47,566 nucleotides of DNA from Bacillus sp. 103mf (GCF_900116295.1 NZ_FPAF01000023.1:1-47566); one strand, 5' to 3'; counted from the stretch's first letter, positions 1 to 13,539 are shown. Numbers and translations: made by a program. The notes: generated by a model from the sequence alone, not told the origin.

Positions 1-172
1 CCCTCCTTCAAAACGTCGAAACCTCGGCTAAACAAAGGAAAAACCTCTGTCTAACCGAAAGTCCCCCTTAGGCAGTTCCCGATTGTGCACAACAAGCGAT
101 GTTTCTGTACGAAATTTCTCGATAATGCATCATATCCATTATAGACAAAAGGGAAAATTCTATACAGAAAAA
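1..172 (-). promoter_or_regulatory. rpsK-rpoA intergenic region with candidate rpoA promoter and rpoA RBS
   Basis: This is the DNA downstream of rpsK, read on the minus strand. A TATAAT hexamer lies at 143-138 with a weak TGTATA -35 at 166-161 and a 17-bp spacer. A strong GAAGGAGGG Shine-Dalgarno occupies about 9-1. In Bacillus the next gene is rpoA, so this is most likely the rpoA ribosome binding site with its start just outside the window. The -35 matches consensus at only three positions, so the promoter is tentative; readthrough from the ribosomal cluster is certain to matter as well. No open frame of note is seen here. Confidence 0.45.
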
Positions 173-583
<411 letters not shown>

Positions 584-586
584 TTA

Positions 587-952
587 TTATTTCTTTTTAT
601 TTGCTACTGTACGACGTGGACCTTTACGTGTACGAGCATTGTTTTTAGAGTTTTGACCACGAACTGGTAAACCACGACGGTGACGAAGACCACGGTAAGA
701 ACCGATCTCCATTAGACGTTTAATGTTAAGGGATACTTCACGACGAAGGTCTCCTTCAACTTTGATACGATCGACGATATCACGGATACGTCCTAATTCG
801 TCTTCAGTTAAATCGCGAACTCGTGTTTCTGAAGAAACACCAGCTTCAGCAAGAATTTTTTCAGCAGTTGTGCGACCAATGCCGAATACGTAAGTTAAAG
901 AAATAACAACGCGTTTGTCACGAGGAATATCTACACCTGCGATACGTGCCAT
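587..952 (-). CDS. rpsM: 30S ribosomal protein S13
   Basis: S13 is in the head of the 30S subunit and forms intersubunit bridges with L5 and contacts to P-site tRNA. The 121-residue product begins '[15 protein letters not shown]', contains the helix-two-turn-helix region '[19 protein letters not shown]', and ends in a very basic tail ([19 protein letters not shown]...) that reaches the decoding centre. It starts with ATG behind GGAGGTG and lies 21 bases after rpmJ, inside the alpha part of the cluster. Confidence 0.98.
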   Translation of the reverse strand: MARIAGVDIPRDKRVVISLTYVFGIGRTTAEKILAEAGVSSETRVRDLTEDELGRIRDIVDRIKVEGDLRREVSLNIKRLMEIGSYRGLRHRRGLPVRGQNSKNNARTRKGPRRTVANKKK

Positions 953-973
953 TCCGAATGCACCTCCTTCTGA

Positions 974-1117
<144 letters not shown>

Positions 1118-1122
1118 CTATA

Positions 1123-1341
1123 TTATTTAAAGCGGTACGTGATACGACCACGATTTAAATCGTACGGAGATAATTCTACCGTAACTTTATCTCCTGGTAA
1201 AATACGAATGAAGTTCATACGGATTTTACCAGAAACGTGAGCCAATACAACATGCCCATTCTCTAATTCTACTTTGAACATAGCATTTGGCAACGTTTCA
1301 ATAACGGTACCTTCGACTTCAATTACATCATCTTTAGCCAT
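1123..1341 (-). CDS. infA: Translation initiation factor IF-1
   Basis: IF-1 binds the A site of the 30S subunit during initiation and modulates IF-2 and IF-3. The 72-residue product is a single S1/OB-fold domain: '[20 protein letters not shown]' opens strand 1, '[20 protein letters not shown]' is the RNA-binding face, and it ends '[12 protein letters not shown]'. ATG follows AGAAGGGAG. Some bacilli carry a small KOW-domain gene between map and infA; the 67-base gap here (1342-1408) holds no such frame. Confidence 0.98.
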   Translation of the reverse strand: MAKDDVIEVEGTVIETLPNAMFKVELENGHVVLAHVSGKIRMNFIRILPGDKVTVELSPYDLNRGRITYRFK

Positions 1342-1408
1342 TCAATGTTCTCCCTTCTTCAAATCAGTAACATTCTACACTGTTCTGAAATTCCGGAGAG
1401 CCAGCTAC

Positions 1409-2154
1409 CTATAAAGTGGTAAGGATTTCGTATCCTGCTTCTGTAAGAGCAATCGTGTGCTCAAAATGTGCACACCATTTACCATCTACCGTTACCACTG
1501 TCCAGTCATCAGATAGTGTTTTTACATATCGTCTTCCTTGGTTCACCATCGGCTCAACACAAATGACCATTCCCGGTTTTAATCTAGGCCCTTGATTTGG
1601 TGGACCATAGTGCGGGATTTGTGGGTCTTCATGTAAGTCTTGCCCGATTCCGTGACCGACATACTCCCTAACGATCGAGAATCCACTATCTTCAACATAC
1701 GTTTGAATCGCATGTGAAATATTAGATAATCGCTCGCCCGGTTTTGCGTGTTCTAGACCAAGATACAACGATTTTTCTGTGACATCAAGTAGCTTTTGAA
1801 CAGATTCGGAAATGTTTCCTACTGGATACGTCCATGCAGAATCTCCATGATATCCATTATATTTCGCGCCAATATCGATACTAATAATATCGCCTTCTTG
1901 GAGCTTGCGCTTTCCTGGAATCCCGTGTACAAGCTCTTCGTTTACCGAAGCACAAATGCTTCCCGGAAATCCGTTATATCCTTTAAAAGATGGCACAGCG
2001 CCATATTTTAGAATCGTTTTTTCCGCTATTTGATCGAGCTCTTTCGTTGTAATTCCTGGGGCAATATGCCTTTTTAACTCTTGATGAGTTAAAGCAACAA
2101 TCTTGCCAGCTTCTCGCATAATCTCGATTTCGCGAGGAGTTTTGCAAATAATCA

Positions 2155-2155
<1 letters not shown>
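1409..2155 (-). CDS. map: Methionine aminopeptidase, type I
   Basis: This enzyme removes the initiator methionine from nascent proteins in the cytoplasm. The 248-residue product has the type I pita-bread fold and all five metal ligands: D94 (ISIDIGA), D105 (GYHGD), H168 (EYVGHGIG), E201 (CVEPM) and E232 (FEHT). The substrate-binding histidine is at H77. There is no N-terminal zinc-finger extension, so it is the short class. The ATG overlaps the last base of the adk stop (TAATG), which implies translational coupling with adk. B. cereus genomes carry more than one map gene; this is the ribosomal-cluster copy. Confidence 0.96.
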
Positions 2156-2817
<662 letters not shown>

Positions 2818-2858
2818 TCATGAATGAGCATACAGGGAAGATGAATCTTCCCGCTTAC

Positions 2859-4157
2859 TCACTGTTTGATAAACCCTTTGTAATGGCGTTTTACTAATTG
2901 ACTTTCGAGCTGCTTCATTGTTTCTAAAGCAACACCGACAACAATTAGTAAACTTGTTCCACCTATCTGTGCAGATTGTGGCAGGTTTGCAAATTTAATA
3001 AATAAAACAGGCAGGATTGCAATCGCTGCTAAGAAAATTGCACCTACAAAGGTCAAACGATACAAGATCTTTGTTAGATACTGTTCTGTATTCTTACCCG
3101 GACGAATACCAGGAACATATCCACCTTGTTTATTTAAGTTTTCAGCCATCTGTTCAGGATTTACTTGAACAAATGCATAGAAATATGCAAAGGCAATAAT
3201 TAGTGCAACATATACGATCATACCCACTGGATGAGAATAGTTAAAGTTTTTAATAATCCACTGCGATATTTCATGTTTCGGGAAAAACTGTGCAATAGTC
3301 GGAGGCGTAATCAAGAATGAAACAGCAAAAATTACTGGAATAACACCAGCACTATTTACCTTAAGTGGTAAATGAGTGTTTTGTGCTCCAGTATAACCAC
3401 CGTTTCCAGTTACGCGCTTCGCATATTGAATCGGGATTTTTCTAACAGCTTGCTGAATGTAAATAACACCAACAATAACTGCTAACACAGCTAACAAAAT
3501 CAAACCGACTTTTACGATACGAATGAACAATTGATCTCCGGCATCTTGGAACTGCTGTGCGTACACTTGATTTATAGTATTTGGGATCGCTGCGGTAATA
3601 CCTGCAAAGATAATAATAGAAATACCATTTCCTACTCCCTTTGCTGTAATTAACTCACCTAACCACATTAAAAATGCAGTTCCGGCAGTTAGTACCGTTG
3701 CAATATATAAATAAGTTGACCAGCTAGGATCCAAAATTAATTGTCCACCTGCCATACCGTTAAAACCGATTGACATACCGATTGCTTGAATAAAAGCAAG
3801 AACAATTGTAAAGTAGCGGGTAAACTGAGCTAGTTTACGACGACCCATTTCACCTTGTTTTGACCACTCCGTAAATTTAGGAACAACATCCATCTGCAAT
3901 AATTGCACGATGATGGATGCTGTAATGTACGGCATGATTCCCATCGCAAAGATGGAAAAGTTTTTTAAGGCTCCGCCGCCAAATGTATTCAGAATGCCCA
4001 ATACATTCAACTGGTCTTGCGCTCTCAGTACATCTGCATTTGTATGAGGCACTGGGATGAACGTGCCAATTCGAAACACGATTAACATCGCTAAAGTGAA
4101 TAATATTTTATTTCTTATCTCAGCAACGCGCATAAAGTTGGAGATTGTGCGAAACAT
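2859..4157 (-). CDS. secY: Protein translocase subunit SecY
   Basis: SecY is the channel of the SecYEG translocon in the cytoplasmic membrane. The 432-residue product is strongly hydrophobic, consistent with ten membrane helices. It begins '[20 protein letters not shown]', has the plug region '[19 protein letters not shown]' at about 59-77, the cytoplasmic loop '[20 protein letters not shown]' near 250-270, and the conserved '[17 protein letters not shown]' near 345-361. Its ATG overlaps the rplO stop by one base (TAATG), so synthesis is coupled to L15. Its partner SecE is encoded at 30205-30026. Confidence 0.97.
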   Translation of the reverse strand: MFRTISNFMRVAEIRNKILFTLAMLIVFRIGTFIPVPHTNADVLRAQDQLNVLGILNTFGGGALKNFSIFAMGIMPYITASIIVQLLQMDVVPKFTEWSKQGEMGRRKLAQFTRYFTIVLAFIQAIGMSIGFNGMAGGQLILDPSWSTYLYIATVLTAGTAFLMWLGELITAKGVGNGISIIIFAGITAAIPNTINQVYAQQFQDAGDQLFIRIVKVGLILLAVLAVIVGVIYIQQAVRKIPIQYAKRVTGNGGYTGAQNTHLPLKVNSAGVIPVIFAVSFLITPPTIAQFFPKHEISQWIIKNFNYSHPVGMIVYVALIIAFAYFYAFVQVNPEQMAENLNKQGGYVPGIRPGKNTEQYLTKILYRLTFVGAIFLAAIAILPVLFIKFANLPQSAQIGGTSLLIVVGVALETMKQLESQLVKRHYKGFIKQ

Positions 4158-4597
4158 TAGATCACCTCAACTGTTCCGCCAGCTGCTTCAATAGCTTCTT
4201 TTGCACTTGAAGAGAATTTATGAGCTTTAACAGTAAGCTTTTTCTCTACAGCACCGTTTGCAAGAATTTTAACACCGTCGTTTAATTTGCTGATAACGCC
4301 AGTCTCAAGCAATAATTCAGGTGTTACTTCTGTACCGTCTTCAAAACGATTTAACGTTGTTAAGTTAACGATAGCAAATTCTTTACGGTTGATGTTTGTG
4401 AAGCCGCGTTTTGGTAAACGACGGAATAATGGAGTTTGACCGCCTTCAAAACCAAGACGAACACCGCCACCAGAACGTGCGTTTTGTCCTTTATGACCTT
4501 TTCCAGCAGTTTTACCATTACCAGAACCGATACCACGACCTACACGATTACGAACTTTACGAGAACCTTCTGCAGGTTGTAATTCATGAAGTTTCAT
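4157..4597 (-). CDS. rplO: 50S ribosomal protein L15
   Basis: L15 is an assembly protein of the large subunit with a long extended N-terminus. The 146-residue product starts '[20 protein letters not shown]', continues through a Gly/Arg-rich segment ([20 protein letters not shown]) that threads into 23S rRNA, and ends in a globular domain with '[20 protein letters not shown]'. ATG follows AAGGAGGTG. It overlaps secY by one base and follows rpmD after 33 bases in the spc segment. Confidence 0.98.
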   Translation of the reverse strand: MKLHELQPAEGSRKVRNRVGRGIGSGNGKTAGKGHKGQNARSGGGVRLGFEGGQTPLFRRLPKRGFTNINRKEFAIVNLTTLNRFEDGTEVTPELLLETGVISKLNDGVKILANGAVEKKLTVKAHKFSSSAKEAIEAAGGTVEVI

Positions 4598-4630
4598 TCC
4601 CAGGCACCTCCTTATATTGATGAGTTATGA

Positions 4631-4813
4631 TTAAGCTTCTTTTACAGTTACAAGGTGAGAAACTTTGTTGATCATACCGCGAATAGCAGGAGTTTCTTCC
4701 TTAACTACAGTTGAATTCAACTTTTTAAGACCTAAAGCTTCTACAGTCGCACGTTGATCTTGTGGACGACCAATTACACTACGAGTGAGGGTAATTTCTA
4801 ACTTTTTCGCCAT
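4631..4813 (-). CDS. rpmD: 50S ribosomal protein L30
   Basis: L30 is a small large-subunit protein near 5S rRNA and helices 38-39. The 60-residue product, [20 protein letters not shown] onward, has the normal bacterial length and the conserved 'GLKKLNSTV' and '[11 protein letters not shown]' segments. ATG follows AAGGAGGG, 17 bases after the rpsE stop. Order rpsE-rpmD-rplO is universal in Firmicutes. Confidence 0.97.
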   Translation of the reverse strand: MAKKLEITLTRSVIGRPQDQRATVEALGLKKLNSTVVKEETPAIRGMINKVSHLVTVKEA

Positions 4814-4830
4814 TATGTTTTCCCTCCTTC

Positions 4831-5331
4831 TTAACCTAGTAGCTCTTCTACAGATTTACCGCGTAATTTTGCTACATCTTCAGCACGCTTAAGATCTTTT
4901 AATCCGTTCACAGTAGCACGGATCATGTTAATTGGTGTGTTAGAACCAAGAGATTTAGAAAGAATATCTTGTACACCAGCTAATTCAAGAACCGCACGAA
5001 CTGGACCACCAGCAATAACTCCAGTACCTTCTGCAGCAGGTTTTAAGAATACTTCACCCGCTCCGAAGTTACCGATAATTTGGTGTGGAATTGTAGTACC
5101 AACTAATGGTACTTCGATTAAGTTTTTCTTAGCATCTTCGATAGCCTTGCGGATTGCATCTGGCACCTCTTGTGCTTTACCAGTACCGAATCCAACATGA
5201 CCGTTTTTATCACCAACTACAACCAGTGCAGCGAAGCGGAAACGACGACCACCCTTAACAACTTTCGCAACACGGTTTATCGTAACTACACGTTCTTCAA
5301 GTTCAAATTTACTTGGGTCAATGCGACGCAT
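4831..5331 (-). CDS. rpsE: 30S ribosomal protein S5
   Basis: S5 contributes to the mRNA entry tunnel and to decoding accuracy; mutations in its loop give spectinomycin resistance. The 166-residue product begins [20 protein letters not shown]. The double-stranded RNA-binding fold is at about 10-75, with the spectinomycin-relevant loop '[14 protein letters not shown]' of wild-type appearance. An in-frame TTG one codon upstream gives a 167-residue reading, but ATG at 5331 is better placed behind AAAGGAGGG. Confidence 0.97.
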   Translation of the reverse strand: MRRIDPSKFELEERVVTINRVAKVVKGGRRFRFAALVVVGDKNGHVGFGTGKAQEVPDAIRKAIEDAKKNLIEVPLVGTTIPHQIIGNFGAGEVFLKPAAEGTGVIAGGPVRAVLELAGVQDILSKSLGSNTPINMIRATVNGLKDLKRAEDVAKLRGKSVEELLG

Positions 5332-5352
5332 CAATTTTCCCTCCTTTGACCA

Positions 5353-5715
5353 TTAAAATTGTAAGCCAGCCTCACGAGCAGCTTCAGCTAAAGCTTTAAC
5401 ACGACCATGGTATAAGTAACCGCCGCGATCAAATACTACTTCTTTAACGCCTTTCTCTACAGCACGCTTAGCAACGATTTCGCCAACTTTAGTAGCAGCC
5501 TCGATGTTGCTTGTACCGTTAAGAGTAAGTTCTTTATCAAGAGTTGACGCGCTTGCTAATGTTACACCGTTTACATCATCAATTACTTGAGCGTAAATGT
5601 GTTGGTTAGAACGGAACACGTTTAAACGTGGACGCATTGCAGTACCAGCAAGCTTTGCACGTACACGTGCATGTCTTTTCTTACGAACCACATTTTTATC
5701 AGGTTTAGTGATCAT
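5353..5715 (-). CDS. rplR: 50S ribosomal protein L18
   Basis: L18 binds 5S rRNA together with L5 and joins it to the large subunit. The chosen start gives 120 residues, [20 protein letters not shown] onward, the usual bacillar length, with the conserved '[20 protein letters not shown]' and '[20 protein letters not shown]'. The frame is open three codons further upstream, but ATG at 5715 is properly spaced from AAAGGAGTG. It lies between rplF and rpsE. Confidence 0.97.
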   Translation of the reverse strand: MITKPDKNVVRKKRHARVRAKLAGTAMRPRLNVFRSNQHIYAQVIDDVNGVTLASASTLDKELTLNGTSNIEAATKVGEIVAKRAVEKGVKEVVFDRGGYLYHGRVKALAEAAREAGLQF

Positions 5716-5746
5716 TCTTGTCACTCCTTTCTTTCACCTAACGGGT

Positions 5747-6286
5747 TTACTTAGCAGTTTTACCTTCTTTACGACGTACAACTTCGCCTTCGTAACGAAT
5801 ACCTTTGCCTTTATATGGCTCTGGAGCACGTACAGCGCGAACGTTAGCAGCAAATTCGCCAACACGTTGCTTGTCGATACCTTTAATTACAATCTTTGTA
5901 GGAGCAGGAACTTCAACTTCAAGACCAGCTTCTGGAGTCATCTCAACTGGGTGAGAATAACCTACGTTTAATACAAGTTTGTCACCTTGTTTTTGTGCAC
6001 GGTAACCAACACCGATTAATTCAAGTCCGCGAGCGAAACCTGTTGTTACACCTTCAACCATGTTTCCAAGAAGAGCACGAGTTGTTCCGTGTAATGCACG
6101 GTGTTCCTTCTGTTCAGTAGGACGTTCTACTGTTAAGATATTTTCTTCAATTTTGATAACCATATCAGCATTGAAAGTACGAGTTAATTCACCTTTAGGT
6201 CCTTTTACAGTTACCGTATTATTTTCTGCTACTGTAACTGTAACACCTGCAGGGATTTCAAGAATCTTTTTACCAATACGAGACAT
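5747..6286 (-). CDS. rplF: 50S ribosomal protein L6
   Basis: L6 lies at the base of the L7/L12 stalk near the sarcin-ricin loop where elongation factors dock. The 179-residue product has the two tandem L6 domains: the first from '[19 protein letters not shown]' to about residue 80, the second from about 90, ending in the signature '[20 protein letters not shown]'. ATG follows GGAGGTG. Adjacent to rpsH and rplR in canonical order. Confidence 0.98.
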   Translation of the reverse strand: MSRIGKKILEIPAGVTVTVAENNTVTVKGPKGELTRTFNADMVIKIEENILTVERPTEQKEHRALHGTTRALLGNMVEGVTTGFARGLELIGVGYRAQKQGDKLVLNVGYSHPVEMTPEAGLEVEVPAPTKIVIKGIDKQRVGEFAANVRAVRAPEPYKGKGIRYEGEVVRRKEGKTAK

Positions 6287-6317
6287 GTGGTCACACCTCC
6301 GTTCGTTTAAATATATA

Positions 6318-6716
6318 TTACCAAACGTATGCTACTACTTCTCCACCAGTTTGTAATTGACGAGCATCTTTGTCCGTCATTACGCCCTTAGATGTAGAAA
6401 CAAGTGCAATACCTAATCCGTTAAGTACACGTGGTACTTCATCAGCTTTTGCATAAACGCGTAAGCCAGGCTTACTAATACGCTTTAATCCAGTGATTAC
6501 ACGCTCATTGTTTACACCGTATTTTAGGAAAATACGAAGGATACCTTGTTTGTTATCCTCGATGTATTCCACATCACGGATGAAACCTTCACGTTTTAAG
6601 ATTTCAGCAATTTCTTTTTTGATTTTAGAAGCAGGAACTTCTAATTTATCATGACGTACCATGTTCGCATTACGGATGCGAGTAAGCATATCTGCAATTG
6701 GATCTGTCATCACCAT
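6318..6716 (-). CDS. rpsH: 30S ribosomal protein S8
   Basis: S8 binds the central domain of 16S rRNA and is needed for platform assembly; in enterobacteria it also represses the spc operon. The 132-residue product starts [20 protein letters not shown] and ends '[19 protein letters not shown]', both family hallmarks. The frame extends 12 codons upstream towards rpsN, but ATG at 6716 follows GGAAGGAGG at good distance and gives the normal length. Confidence 0.97.
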   Translation of the reverse strand: MVMTDPIADMLTRIRNANMVRHDKLEVPASKIKKEIAEILKREGFIRDVEYIEDNKQGILRIFLKYGVNNERVITGLKRISKPGLRVYAKADEVPRVLNGLGIALVSTSKGVMTDKDARQLQTGGEVVAYVW

Positions 6717-6745
6717 GTGTTTTACCTCCTTCCCATTTGTGGGTT

Positions 6746-6964
<219 letters not shown>

Positions 6965-7504
6965 TTATTTTTGGAATGGCATACCGAATTGTGTTAAAAG
7001 TTCACGAGCTTCTTCATCAGTTTTCGCTGTAGTAACGATTACGATGTCCATACCACGAACTTTGCTTACTTTATCATAATCAATCTCAGGGAAAATTAAT
7101 TGCTCTTTAACACCTAATGTGTAGTTACCACGACCATCGAAAGATTTCTTAGAAACACCACGGAAATCACGTACACGTGGTAAAGAAACTGATACTAATT
7201 TGTCGAAGAACTCATACATTTGCTCGCCGCGTAAAGTAACCTTTGCACCGATAGGCATACCCTCACGAAGACGGAAACCTGCGATAGATTTTTTAGCGCG
7301 AGTTACAACAGGCTTTTGACCTGCGATTTGTGTTAATTCTTCTACAGCACTGTCTAATGCTTTAGAATTGGATACCGCGTCACCAACACCAGTGTTGATT
7401 ACGATCTTTTCGATTTTCGGTACTTCCATAACAGATTTATAGTTAAACTTGCTCATAAGAGCAGGAGTAATTTCTTTTTGGAATTTATCTTTAAGGCGAT
7501 TCAA
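6965..7504 (-). CDS. rplE: 50S ribosomal protein L5
   Basis: L5 binds 5S rRNA and contacts P-site tRNA and S13 across the subunit interface. The 179-residue product contains '[19 protein letters not shown]', '[19 protein letters not shown]' and '[19 protein letters not shown]', all L5 signatures. The start codon is TTG (TTG AAT CGC), behind a strong AAAGGAGG; no ATG fits better. It lies between rplX and rpsN. Confidence 0.97.
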   Translation of the reverse strand: MNRLKDKFQKEITPALMSKFNYKSVMEVPKIEKIVINTGVGDAVSNSKALDSAVEELTQIAGQKPVVTRAKKSIAGFRLREGMPIGAKVTLRGEQMYEFFDKLVSVSLPRVRDFRGVSKKSFDGRGNYTLGVKEQLIFPEIDYDKVSKVRGMDIVIVTTAKTDEEARELLTQFGMPFQK

Positions 7505-7530
7505 TGAAGGGACCTCCTTTCATATAGAAC

Positions 7531-7842
7531 TTATTTATCTAATAATTCACCAGATTTTTTTGCAACACGAACTTTTTTACCATCTTCCACTTTGTAACCT
7601 ACGCGAGTAGGTACACCTGTTTTAGGATCTAATGGCATAACATTAGATACGTGGATAGGTGCTTCTTTCGTGATAATTCCACCTTGTGGATTTAATTGAG
7701 ATGGCTTAGAGTGCTTCTTAACGATGTTAACACCCTCAACGATAACACGGTTTTCTTTTGGGAAAGCTGCAAGGATAACACCTTGTTTTCCTTTGTCTTT
7801 ACCACTGATTACCTGTACTTTATCACCTTTTTTTACATGCAT
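7531..7842 (-). CDS. rplX: 50S ribosomal protein L24
   Basis: L24 is an early assembly initiator that binds the 5' domain of 23S rRNA. The 103-residue product begins [20 protein letters not shown], the KOW motif, and contains '[19 protein letters not shown]'. The frame is open eight codons further upstream, but that extension overlaps the Shine-Dalgarno (AAGGAGGTG), so the ATG at 7842 is the true start. It follows rplN by 38 bases. Confidence 0.97.
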   Translation of the reverse strand: MHVKKGDKVQVISGKDKGKQGVILAAFPKENRVIVEGVNIVKKHSKPSQLNPQGGIITKEAPIHVSNVMPLDPKTGVPTRVGYKVEDGKKVRVAKKSGELLDK

Positions 7843-7880
7843 CTTACTTCTGCACCTCCTTAGCAAGGCAATACCTTAAA

Positions 7881-8249
7881 TTATAGAACTTCTGGAGCTA
7901 AAGAAACGATCTTCATGAAGTTGCTATCACGTAATTCACGAGCTACTGGTCCGAAGATACGAGTACCACGTGGGCTCTTATCGTCTTTAATGATAACCGC
8001 TGCGTTTTCATCAAAACGAATGTAAGAACCGTCTGGACGACGAGCACCGCTCTTCGTACGTACTACTACTGCTTTAACAACGTCACCTTTTTTAACAACG
8101 CCACCTGGTGTTGCTTGTTTTACCGTAGCAACGATAATATCACCGATGTTTGCGTATTTACGACCAGAGCCGCCTAATACTTTGATTGTTAAAAGTTCAC
8201 GTGCGCCAGAGTTGTCAGCTACTTTCAAACGAGATTCTTGTTGGATCAT
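7881..8249 (-). CDS. rplN: 50S ribosomal protein L14
   Basis: L14 lies on the subunit interface, forms an intersubunit bridge and is the docking site of the silencing factor RsfS. The 122-residue product starts [20 protein letters not shown] and carries the family signature '[20 protein letters not shown]', ending '[18 protein letters not shown]'-like (here [20 protein letters not shown]). ATG follows GGGAGG. Conserved position between rpsQ and rplX. Confidence 0.97.
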   Translation of the reverse strand: MIQQESRLKVADNSGARELLTIKVLGGSGRKYANIGDIIVATVKQATPGGVVKKGDVVKAVVVRTKSGARRPDGSYIRFDENAAVIIKDDKSPRGTRIFGPVARELRDSNFMKIVSLAPEVL

Positions 8250-8292
8250 GTTATGAAACCTCCCTTCGGACTTAAAATTCCGATTCGTCTAT

Positions 8293-8556
8293 TTAGATAA
8301 TAACCGCTTCTTCAACGATTTCAACTAAACGGAAACGCTTAGTAGCAGAAAGCGGGCGAGTTTCCATGATTTTTACGATATCGCCAACTTTTGCTTGGTT
8401 TTGCTCATCATGCGTTTTGTATTTCTTAGAATACTTAACGCGTTTTCCATATAAGGAATGAGTTTTGTAAGTTTCAACTAAAACTGTAATCGTTTTGTCC
8501 ATTTTGTCAGAAACAACACGACCAGTGTAAACTTTGCGTTGGTTACGTTCGCTCAC
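8293..8556 (-). CDS. rpsQ: 30S ribosomal protein S17
   Basis: S17 is a primary binder of the 5' domain of 16S rRNA with an OB fold and a long loop. The 87-residue product runs from '[20 protein letters not shown]' through '[20 protein letters not shown]' to '[20 protein letters not shown]', all conserved. The start codon is GTG behind GAGGGGAGG. It follows rpmC after 20 bases. Confidence 0.97.
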   Translation of the reverse strand: MSERNQRKVYTGRVVSDKMDKTITVLVETYKTHSLYGKRVKYSKKYKTHDEQNQAKVGDIVKIMETRPLSATKRFRLVEIVEEAVII

Positions 8557-8576
8557 TTTGCAAACCTCCCCTCAAT

Positions 8577-9862
<1,286 letters not shown>

Positions 9863-9865
9863 CGA

Positions 9866-10207
9866 TTATCCCTCCTTCTTTTCTGATACCACAACTGTAA
9901 TGTGGCTTGTGCGCTTGTTAATTTGGCTTGCACGACCCATTGCACGTGGACGGAAACGTTTTAACGTTGGACCTTCGTCAACGAAAACTTTCTCAACAAC
10001 TAAGTTGTTTACATCCATTTCGTAGTTATGTTCTGCATTTGCAATTGCAGATTTCAAAACTTTTTCTACAACTGGAGAAGCAGTTTTTGGTGTGTGGTTA
10101 AGGATAGCAATCGCTTCACCCACTTGCTTACCTCGGATTAAGTCTACTACTAAACGAACTTTACGAGGAGCAATACGAACTGTTCTCGCTACTGCTTTAG
10201 CTTGCAT
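9866..10207 (-). CDS. rplV: 50S ribosomal protein L22
   Basis: L22 lines the peptide exit tunnel with a long beta-hairpin; changes in its loop cause macrolide resistance. The 113-residue product starts [20 protein letters not shown] and carries '[20 protein letters not shown]' ahead of the C-terminal strand. No insertion or deletion is apparent in the tunnel loop. A six-codon upstream extension reaches back to overlap the rpsS stop but would swallow the Shine-Dalgarno AGGAGG, so ATG at 10207 is preferred. Confidence 0.97.
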   Translation of the reverse strand: MQAKAVARTVRIAPRKVRLVVDLIRGKQVGEAIAILNHTPKTASPVVEKVLKSAIANAEHNYEMDVNNLVVEKVFVDEGPTLKRFRPRAMGRASQINKRTSHITVVVSEKKEG

Positions 10208-10224
10208 TGAAGTGCCTCCTCTCA

Positions 10225-10503
10225 TTATCTTCTAGTTTTCTTATCGTCAGCATCATGACCTTTGTACGTACGAGTTGGTGCGAACTCACCTAACTTGTGG
10301 CCTACCATATCTTCAGTTACGTATACAGGAACGTGTTTACGACCATCATATACAGCGATTGTATGACCAATAAACTGTGGGAAGATCGTTGAACGACGAG
10401 ACCAAGTTTTTACAACTTGCTTTTGCTCAGTTTCATTTAACTTTGTCATTTTGTTCATTAAATGATCATCGACAAATGGTCCTTTTTTCAAGCTACGAGC
10501 CAT
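10225..10503 (-). CDS. rpsS: 30S ribosomal protein S19
   Basis: S19 is in the 30S head, forms a complex with S13 and contacts A- and P-site tRNAs. The 92-residue product begins [20 protein letters not shown] and has the signature '[20 protein letters not shown]' and '[20 protein letters not shown]'. ATG follows GGGAGG. It is preceded by a perfect hairpin in the rplB-rpsS gap (listed separately). Confidence 0.98.
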   Translation of the reverse strand: MARSLKKGPFVDDHLMNKMTKLNETEQKQVVKTWSRRSTIFPQFIGHTIAVYDGRKHVPVYVTEDMVGHKLGEFAPTRTYKGHDADDKKTRR

Positions 10504-10528
10504 TTTGGTGCCTCCCTTCGTGATTGCC

Positions 10529-10553
10529 GTACGGTTCTAGAAATGAACCGTAC
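10529..10553 (-). promoter_or_regulatory. Perfect 9-bp hairpin in the rplB-rpsS gap
   Basis: GTACGGTTC and GAACCGTAC form a perfect nine-pair stem with a seven-base loop in the 60-base gap between rplB and rpsS. On the transcribed strand no U-run follows, so it is not a normal terminator. It could be an RNA-processing or mRNA-stability site, or a protein-binding hairpin. Function is unknown. Confidence 0.6.
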
Positions 10554-10563
10554 TACAACCCCA

Positions 10564-11394
10564 TTATTTTTTACGACGACGAACGATGAATTTGTCAGAC
10601 GCTTTATTTTTCTTACGAGTCTTGAATCCAAGAGTTGGTTTACCCCATGGAGACATTGGAGACTTACGTCCGATTGGTGAGCGACCTTCACCACCACCGT
10701 GTGGGTGATCAACTGGGTTCATTACGGAACCACGAACAGTTGGGCGCTTACCTAACCAGCGAGAGCGACCTGCTTTACCAATTTTAATAAGTTCATGGTG
10801 CTCATTACCTACTTGACCTACTGTAGCGCGACAAGCAGATAACACTAAGCGTACTTCACCAGAAGTTAAACGTACAAGTACGTATTTACCTTCTTTACCA
10901 AGTACTTGAGCAGATGTACCAGCAGAACGAACTAATTGTCCACCACGACCTGGTTTAAGCTCGATGTTATGAACAACTGTACCTACTGGAATGTTGATTA
11001 ATGGTAATGCATTACCGATTTTAATGTCCGCTTCTGGGCCAGACATGATTTCCATACCTACTTCTAAGTTTTTAGGAGCAAGGATGTAACGTTTTTCACC
11101 GTCAACGTAGTTAATTAATGCGATATTCGCAGAGCGGTTTGGATCGTATTCGATCGTAGCAACGCGTCCTGGAATTCCATCTTTGTTACGTTTGAAGTCG
11201 ATGATACGGTATTGACGTTTGTGTCCGCCACCTTGGTGACGTACAGTGATTTTACCTTGGTTATTACGTCCAGCCTTTTTACTTAAAGGCGCAAGTAATG
11301 ATTTTTCCGGTCTATCAGTCGTGATTTCAGCGAAATCGTTCGTAGTCATGTTACGACGACCGTTAGTAGTCGGATTATACTTTTTGATTGCCAT
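10564..11394 (-). CDS. rplB: 50S ribosomal protein L2
   Basis: L2 is one of the most conserved large-subunit proteins, needed for subunit association and near the peptidyl transferase centre. The 276-residue product has an N-terminal OB-like domain, an SH3-like domain, and the hallmark C-terminal '[20 protein letters not shown]' with the conserved histidine of the [11 protein letters not shown] motif. ATG follows AAGGAGGG. Canonical position between rplW and rpsS. Confidence 0.98.
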   Translation of the reverse strand: MAIKKYNPTTNGRRNMTTNDFAEITTDRPEKSLLAPLSKKAGRNNQGKITVRHQGGGHKRQYRIIDFKRNKDGIPGRVATIEYDPNRSANIALINYVDGEKRYILAPKNLEVGMEIMSGPEADIKIGNALPLINIPVGTVVHNIELKPGRGGQLVRSAGTSAQVLGKEGKYVLVRLTSGEVRLVLSACRATVGQVGNEHHELIKIGKAGRSRWLGKRPTVRGSVMNPVDHPHGGGEGRSPIGRKSPMSPWGKPTLGFKTRKKNKASDKFIVRRRKK

Positions 11395-11422
11395 CTGATT
11401 TTCCCTCCTTCTTTAGTAAGGA

Positions 11423-11713
11423 TTAAACTCCTTGGAAGATCTCGATTTCTTTGCTGTCAGCAGTAAGCTTAACGATTGCTTTACGACGACGGTTAGTAAA
11501 ACCAGCGTGACGACCAACACGTTTTGCTTTTGGTTTGTAGTTCATGATATTTACTTTATCAACTTCAACACCAAAGATCGCTTCTACAGCATCTTTAACT
11601 TCCGTTTTATTAGCTTTAACGTCCACATCGAACGTGTATTTTTTTTCAGCCATCATTTCCATAGAACGTTCAGTGATAACTGGGCGCTTAATGATATCAC
11701 GAGGATCTTTCAT
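11423..11713 (-). CDS. rplW: 50S ribosomal protein L23
   Basis: L23 surrounds the exit of the peptide tunnel and is the main docking site for trigger factor and SRP. The 96-residue product starts [20 protein letters not shown] and contains '[20 protein letters not shown]' and '[20 protein letters not shown]'. Its ATG overlaps the rplD stop by one base (TAATG), implying translational coupling. Confidence 0.97.
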   Translation of the reverse strand: MKDPRDIIKRPVITERSMEMMAEKKYTFDVDVKANKTEVKDAVEAIFGVEVDKVNIMNYKPKAKRVGRHAGFTNRRRKAIVKLTADSKEIEIFQGV

Positions 11714-12336
11714 TATGCAAGCACCTCCTCTACTTTTTCCACTGCCGCTTTTGTCATGATTAGCTTATCATGATGAAGAACGTCTAATACGTTCACGCCA
11801 TCAGCAGTGATTACTGTTACTCCAGGAATGTTGCGAGCAGATAACTCAACAGCTTCGTTTGCATCAGCAGTTACGATAAGAGCTTTCTTCTCAACAGCTA
11901 ATCCTTTAAGAACTGCTACCATGTCTTTTGTTTTTGGTGCATTTAATACTAAATCCTCAAGAACTACGATGTTGTTCTCAACTACTTTAGTAGCTAATGC
12001 AGATTTGATAGCTAAGCGACGAACTTTTTTAGGTAGTTTGTAAGCATAGCTTCTTGGTGTAGGTCCGAATACCGTACCACCACCACGCCATTGAGGAGAA
12101 CGGATAGAACCTTGACGAGCACGTCCAGTTCCTTTTTGACGCCATGGTTTGCGACCTCCACCGCGCACTTCAGAGCGAGTTTTTACTTTGTGTGTACCTT
12201 GACGTAAAGATGCGCGTTGCATCGTTACAGCTTCAAAAAGTACAGCTTCGTTTGGTTCGATACCGAAAATAGTTTCAGCTAATTGGATTTCACCAACTTC
12301 AGAACCAGTTTGGTTAAATAACTTTACTTTTGGCAT
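11713..12336 (-). CDS. rplD: 50S ribosomal protein L4
   Basis: L4 lines the constriction of the exit tunnel with its long internal loop. The 207-residue product begins [20 protein letters not shown]; the loop '[20 protein letters not shown]' (about 52-71) is of wild-type appearance. In E. coli L4 autoregulates the S10 operon; Bacillus is thought not to use that mechanism. ATG follows AAGGAGG, 26 bases after rplC; one base overlaps rplW. Confidence 0.98.
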   Translation of the reverse strand: MPKVKLFNQTGSEVGEIQLAETIFGIEPNEAVLFEAVTMQRASLRQGTHKVKTRSEVRGGGRKPWRQKGTGRARQGSIRSPQWRGGGTVFGPTPRSYAYKLPKKVRRLAIKSALATKVVENNIVVLEDLVLNAPKTKDMVAVLKGLAVEKKALIVTADANEAVELSARNIPGVTVITADGVNVLDVLHHDKLIMTKAAVEKVEEVLA

Positions 12337-12362
12337 TGGGGTTCCTCCTTTCTTATAGAAAA

Positions 12363-12995
12363 TTATTTGCTAGCCTTAACAGCACTACGAACAACTACAA
12401 GAGATTTCTTAGCGCCAGGAACGTTGCCTTTTACTAATAGTAAATTACGTTCAACATCAACTTGAACGATTTCTAAGTTTTGAATAGTAACTTGGTCTCC
12501 GCCCATACGTCCAGCAAGTTTTTTGCCTTTGAATACACGGTTCGGAGCAACAGGGCCCATTGAACCAGGACGACGGTGGTAACGAGAACCGTGAGACATA
12601 GGTCCGCGAGATTGTCCGTGGCGTTTAATAACACCTTGGAAACCTTTACCTTTAGAAATACCTGTTACGTCTACAGCTTCACCTGCAGTGAAAACTTCTA
12701 CTTTTACCTCTTGACCAACTTCTTGTCCTTCAACGTCTGCATCGCGAAGTTCGCGAATGAAGCGCTTAGGAGCAGTAGTTGCTTTAGCAACGTGACCTTG
12801 TTCAGGTTTGTTAGCTAATTTTTCGCGTTTGTTATCAAAACCTAACTGAATTGCGTTGTAGCCATCAGTTTCAACAGTTTTCTTTTGAAGGATCACGTTT
12901 GGAGTCGCTTCGATAACAGTTACAGGAATTAGCTCGCCATTTTCAGCAAATACTTGAGTCATACCGATCTTTTTTCCTAAGATTCCTTTGGTCAT
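12363..12995 (-). CDS. rplC: 50S ribosomal protein L3
   Basis: L3 initiates 50S assembly and reaches the peptidyl transferase centre with a long loop. The 210-residue product starts [20 protein letters not shown] and has the signature '[20 protein letters not shown]' at about 127-146 followed by '[20 protein letters not shown]'. The loop bordering the active site, linked to linezolid and tiamulin resistance elsewhere, shows no obvious change. ATG follows TAGGAGGTG, 33 bases after the rpsJ stop. Confidence 0.98.
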   Translation of the reverse strand: MTKGILGKKIGMTQVFAENGELIPVTVIEATPNVILQKKTVETDGYNAIQLGFDNKREKLANKPEQGHVAKATTAPKRFIRELRDADVEGQEVGQEVKVEVFTAGEAVDVTGISKGKGFQGVIKRHGQSRGPMSHGSRYHRRPGSMGPVAPNRVFKGKKLAGRMGGDQVTIQNLEIVQVDVERNLLLVKGNVPGAKKSLVVVRSAVKASK

Positions 12996-13028
12996 GAGTT
13001 ACACCTCCTACATTTTAACTTATATAAA

Positions 13029-13470
<442 letters not shown>

Positions 13471-13499
13471 ATTATACAACGTTTCTAGCCTAGATGCAA
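13471..13499 (-). promoter_or_regulatory. S10 operon promoter, proximal (P1)
   Basis: On the minus strand TTGCAT (13499-13494), a 17-bp spacer, and TATAAT (13476-13471) make a strong sigma-A promoter. It is the closest of three tandem promoters to rpsJ. Confidence 0.8.
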
Positions 13500-13539
13500 C
13501 ACTTTATTTGTGCACATCATCATTTACTGTACTTTTGCT

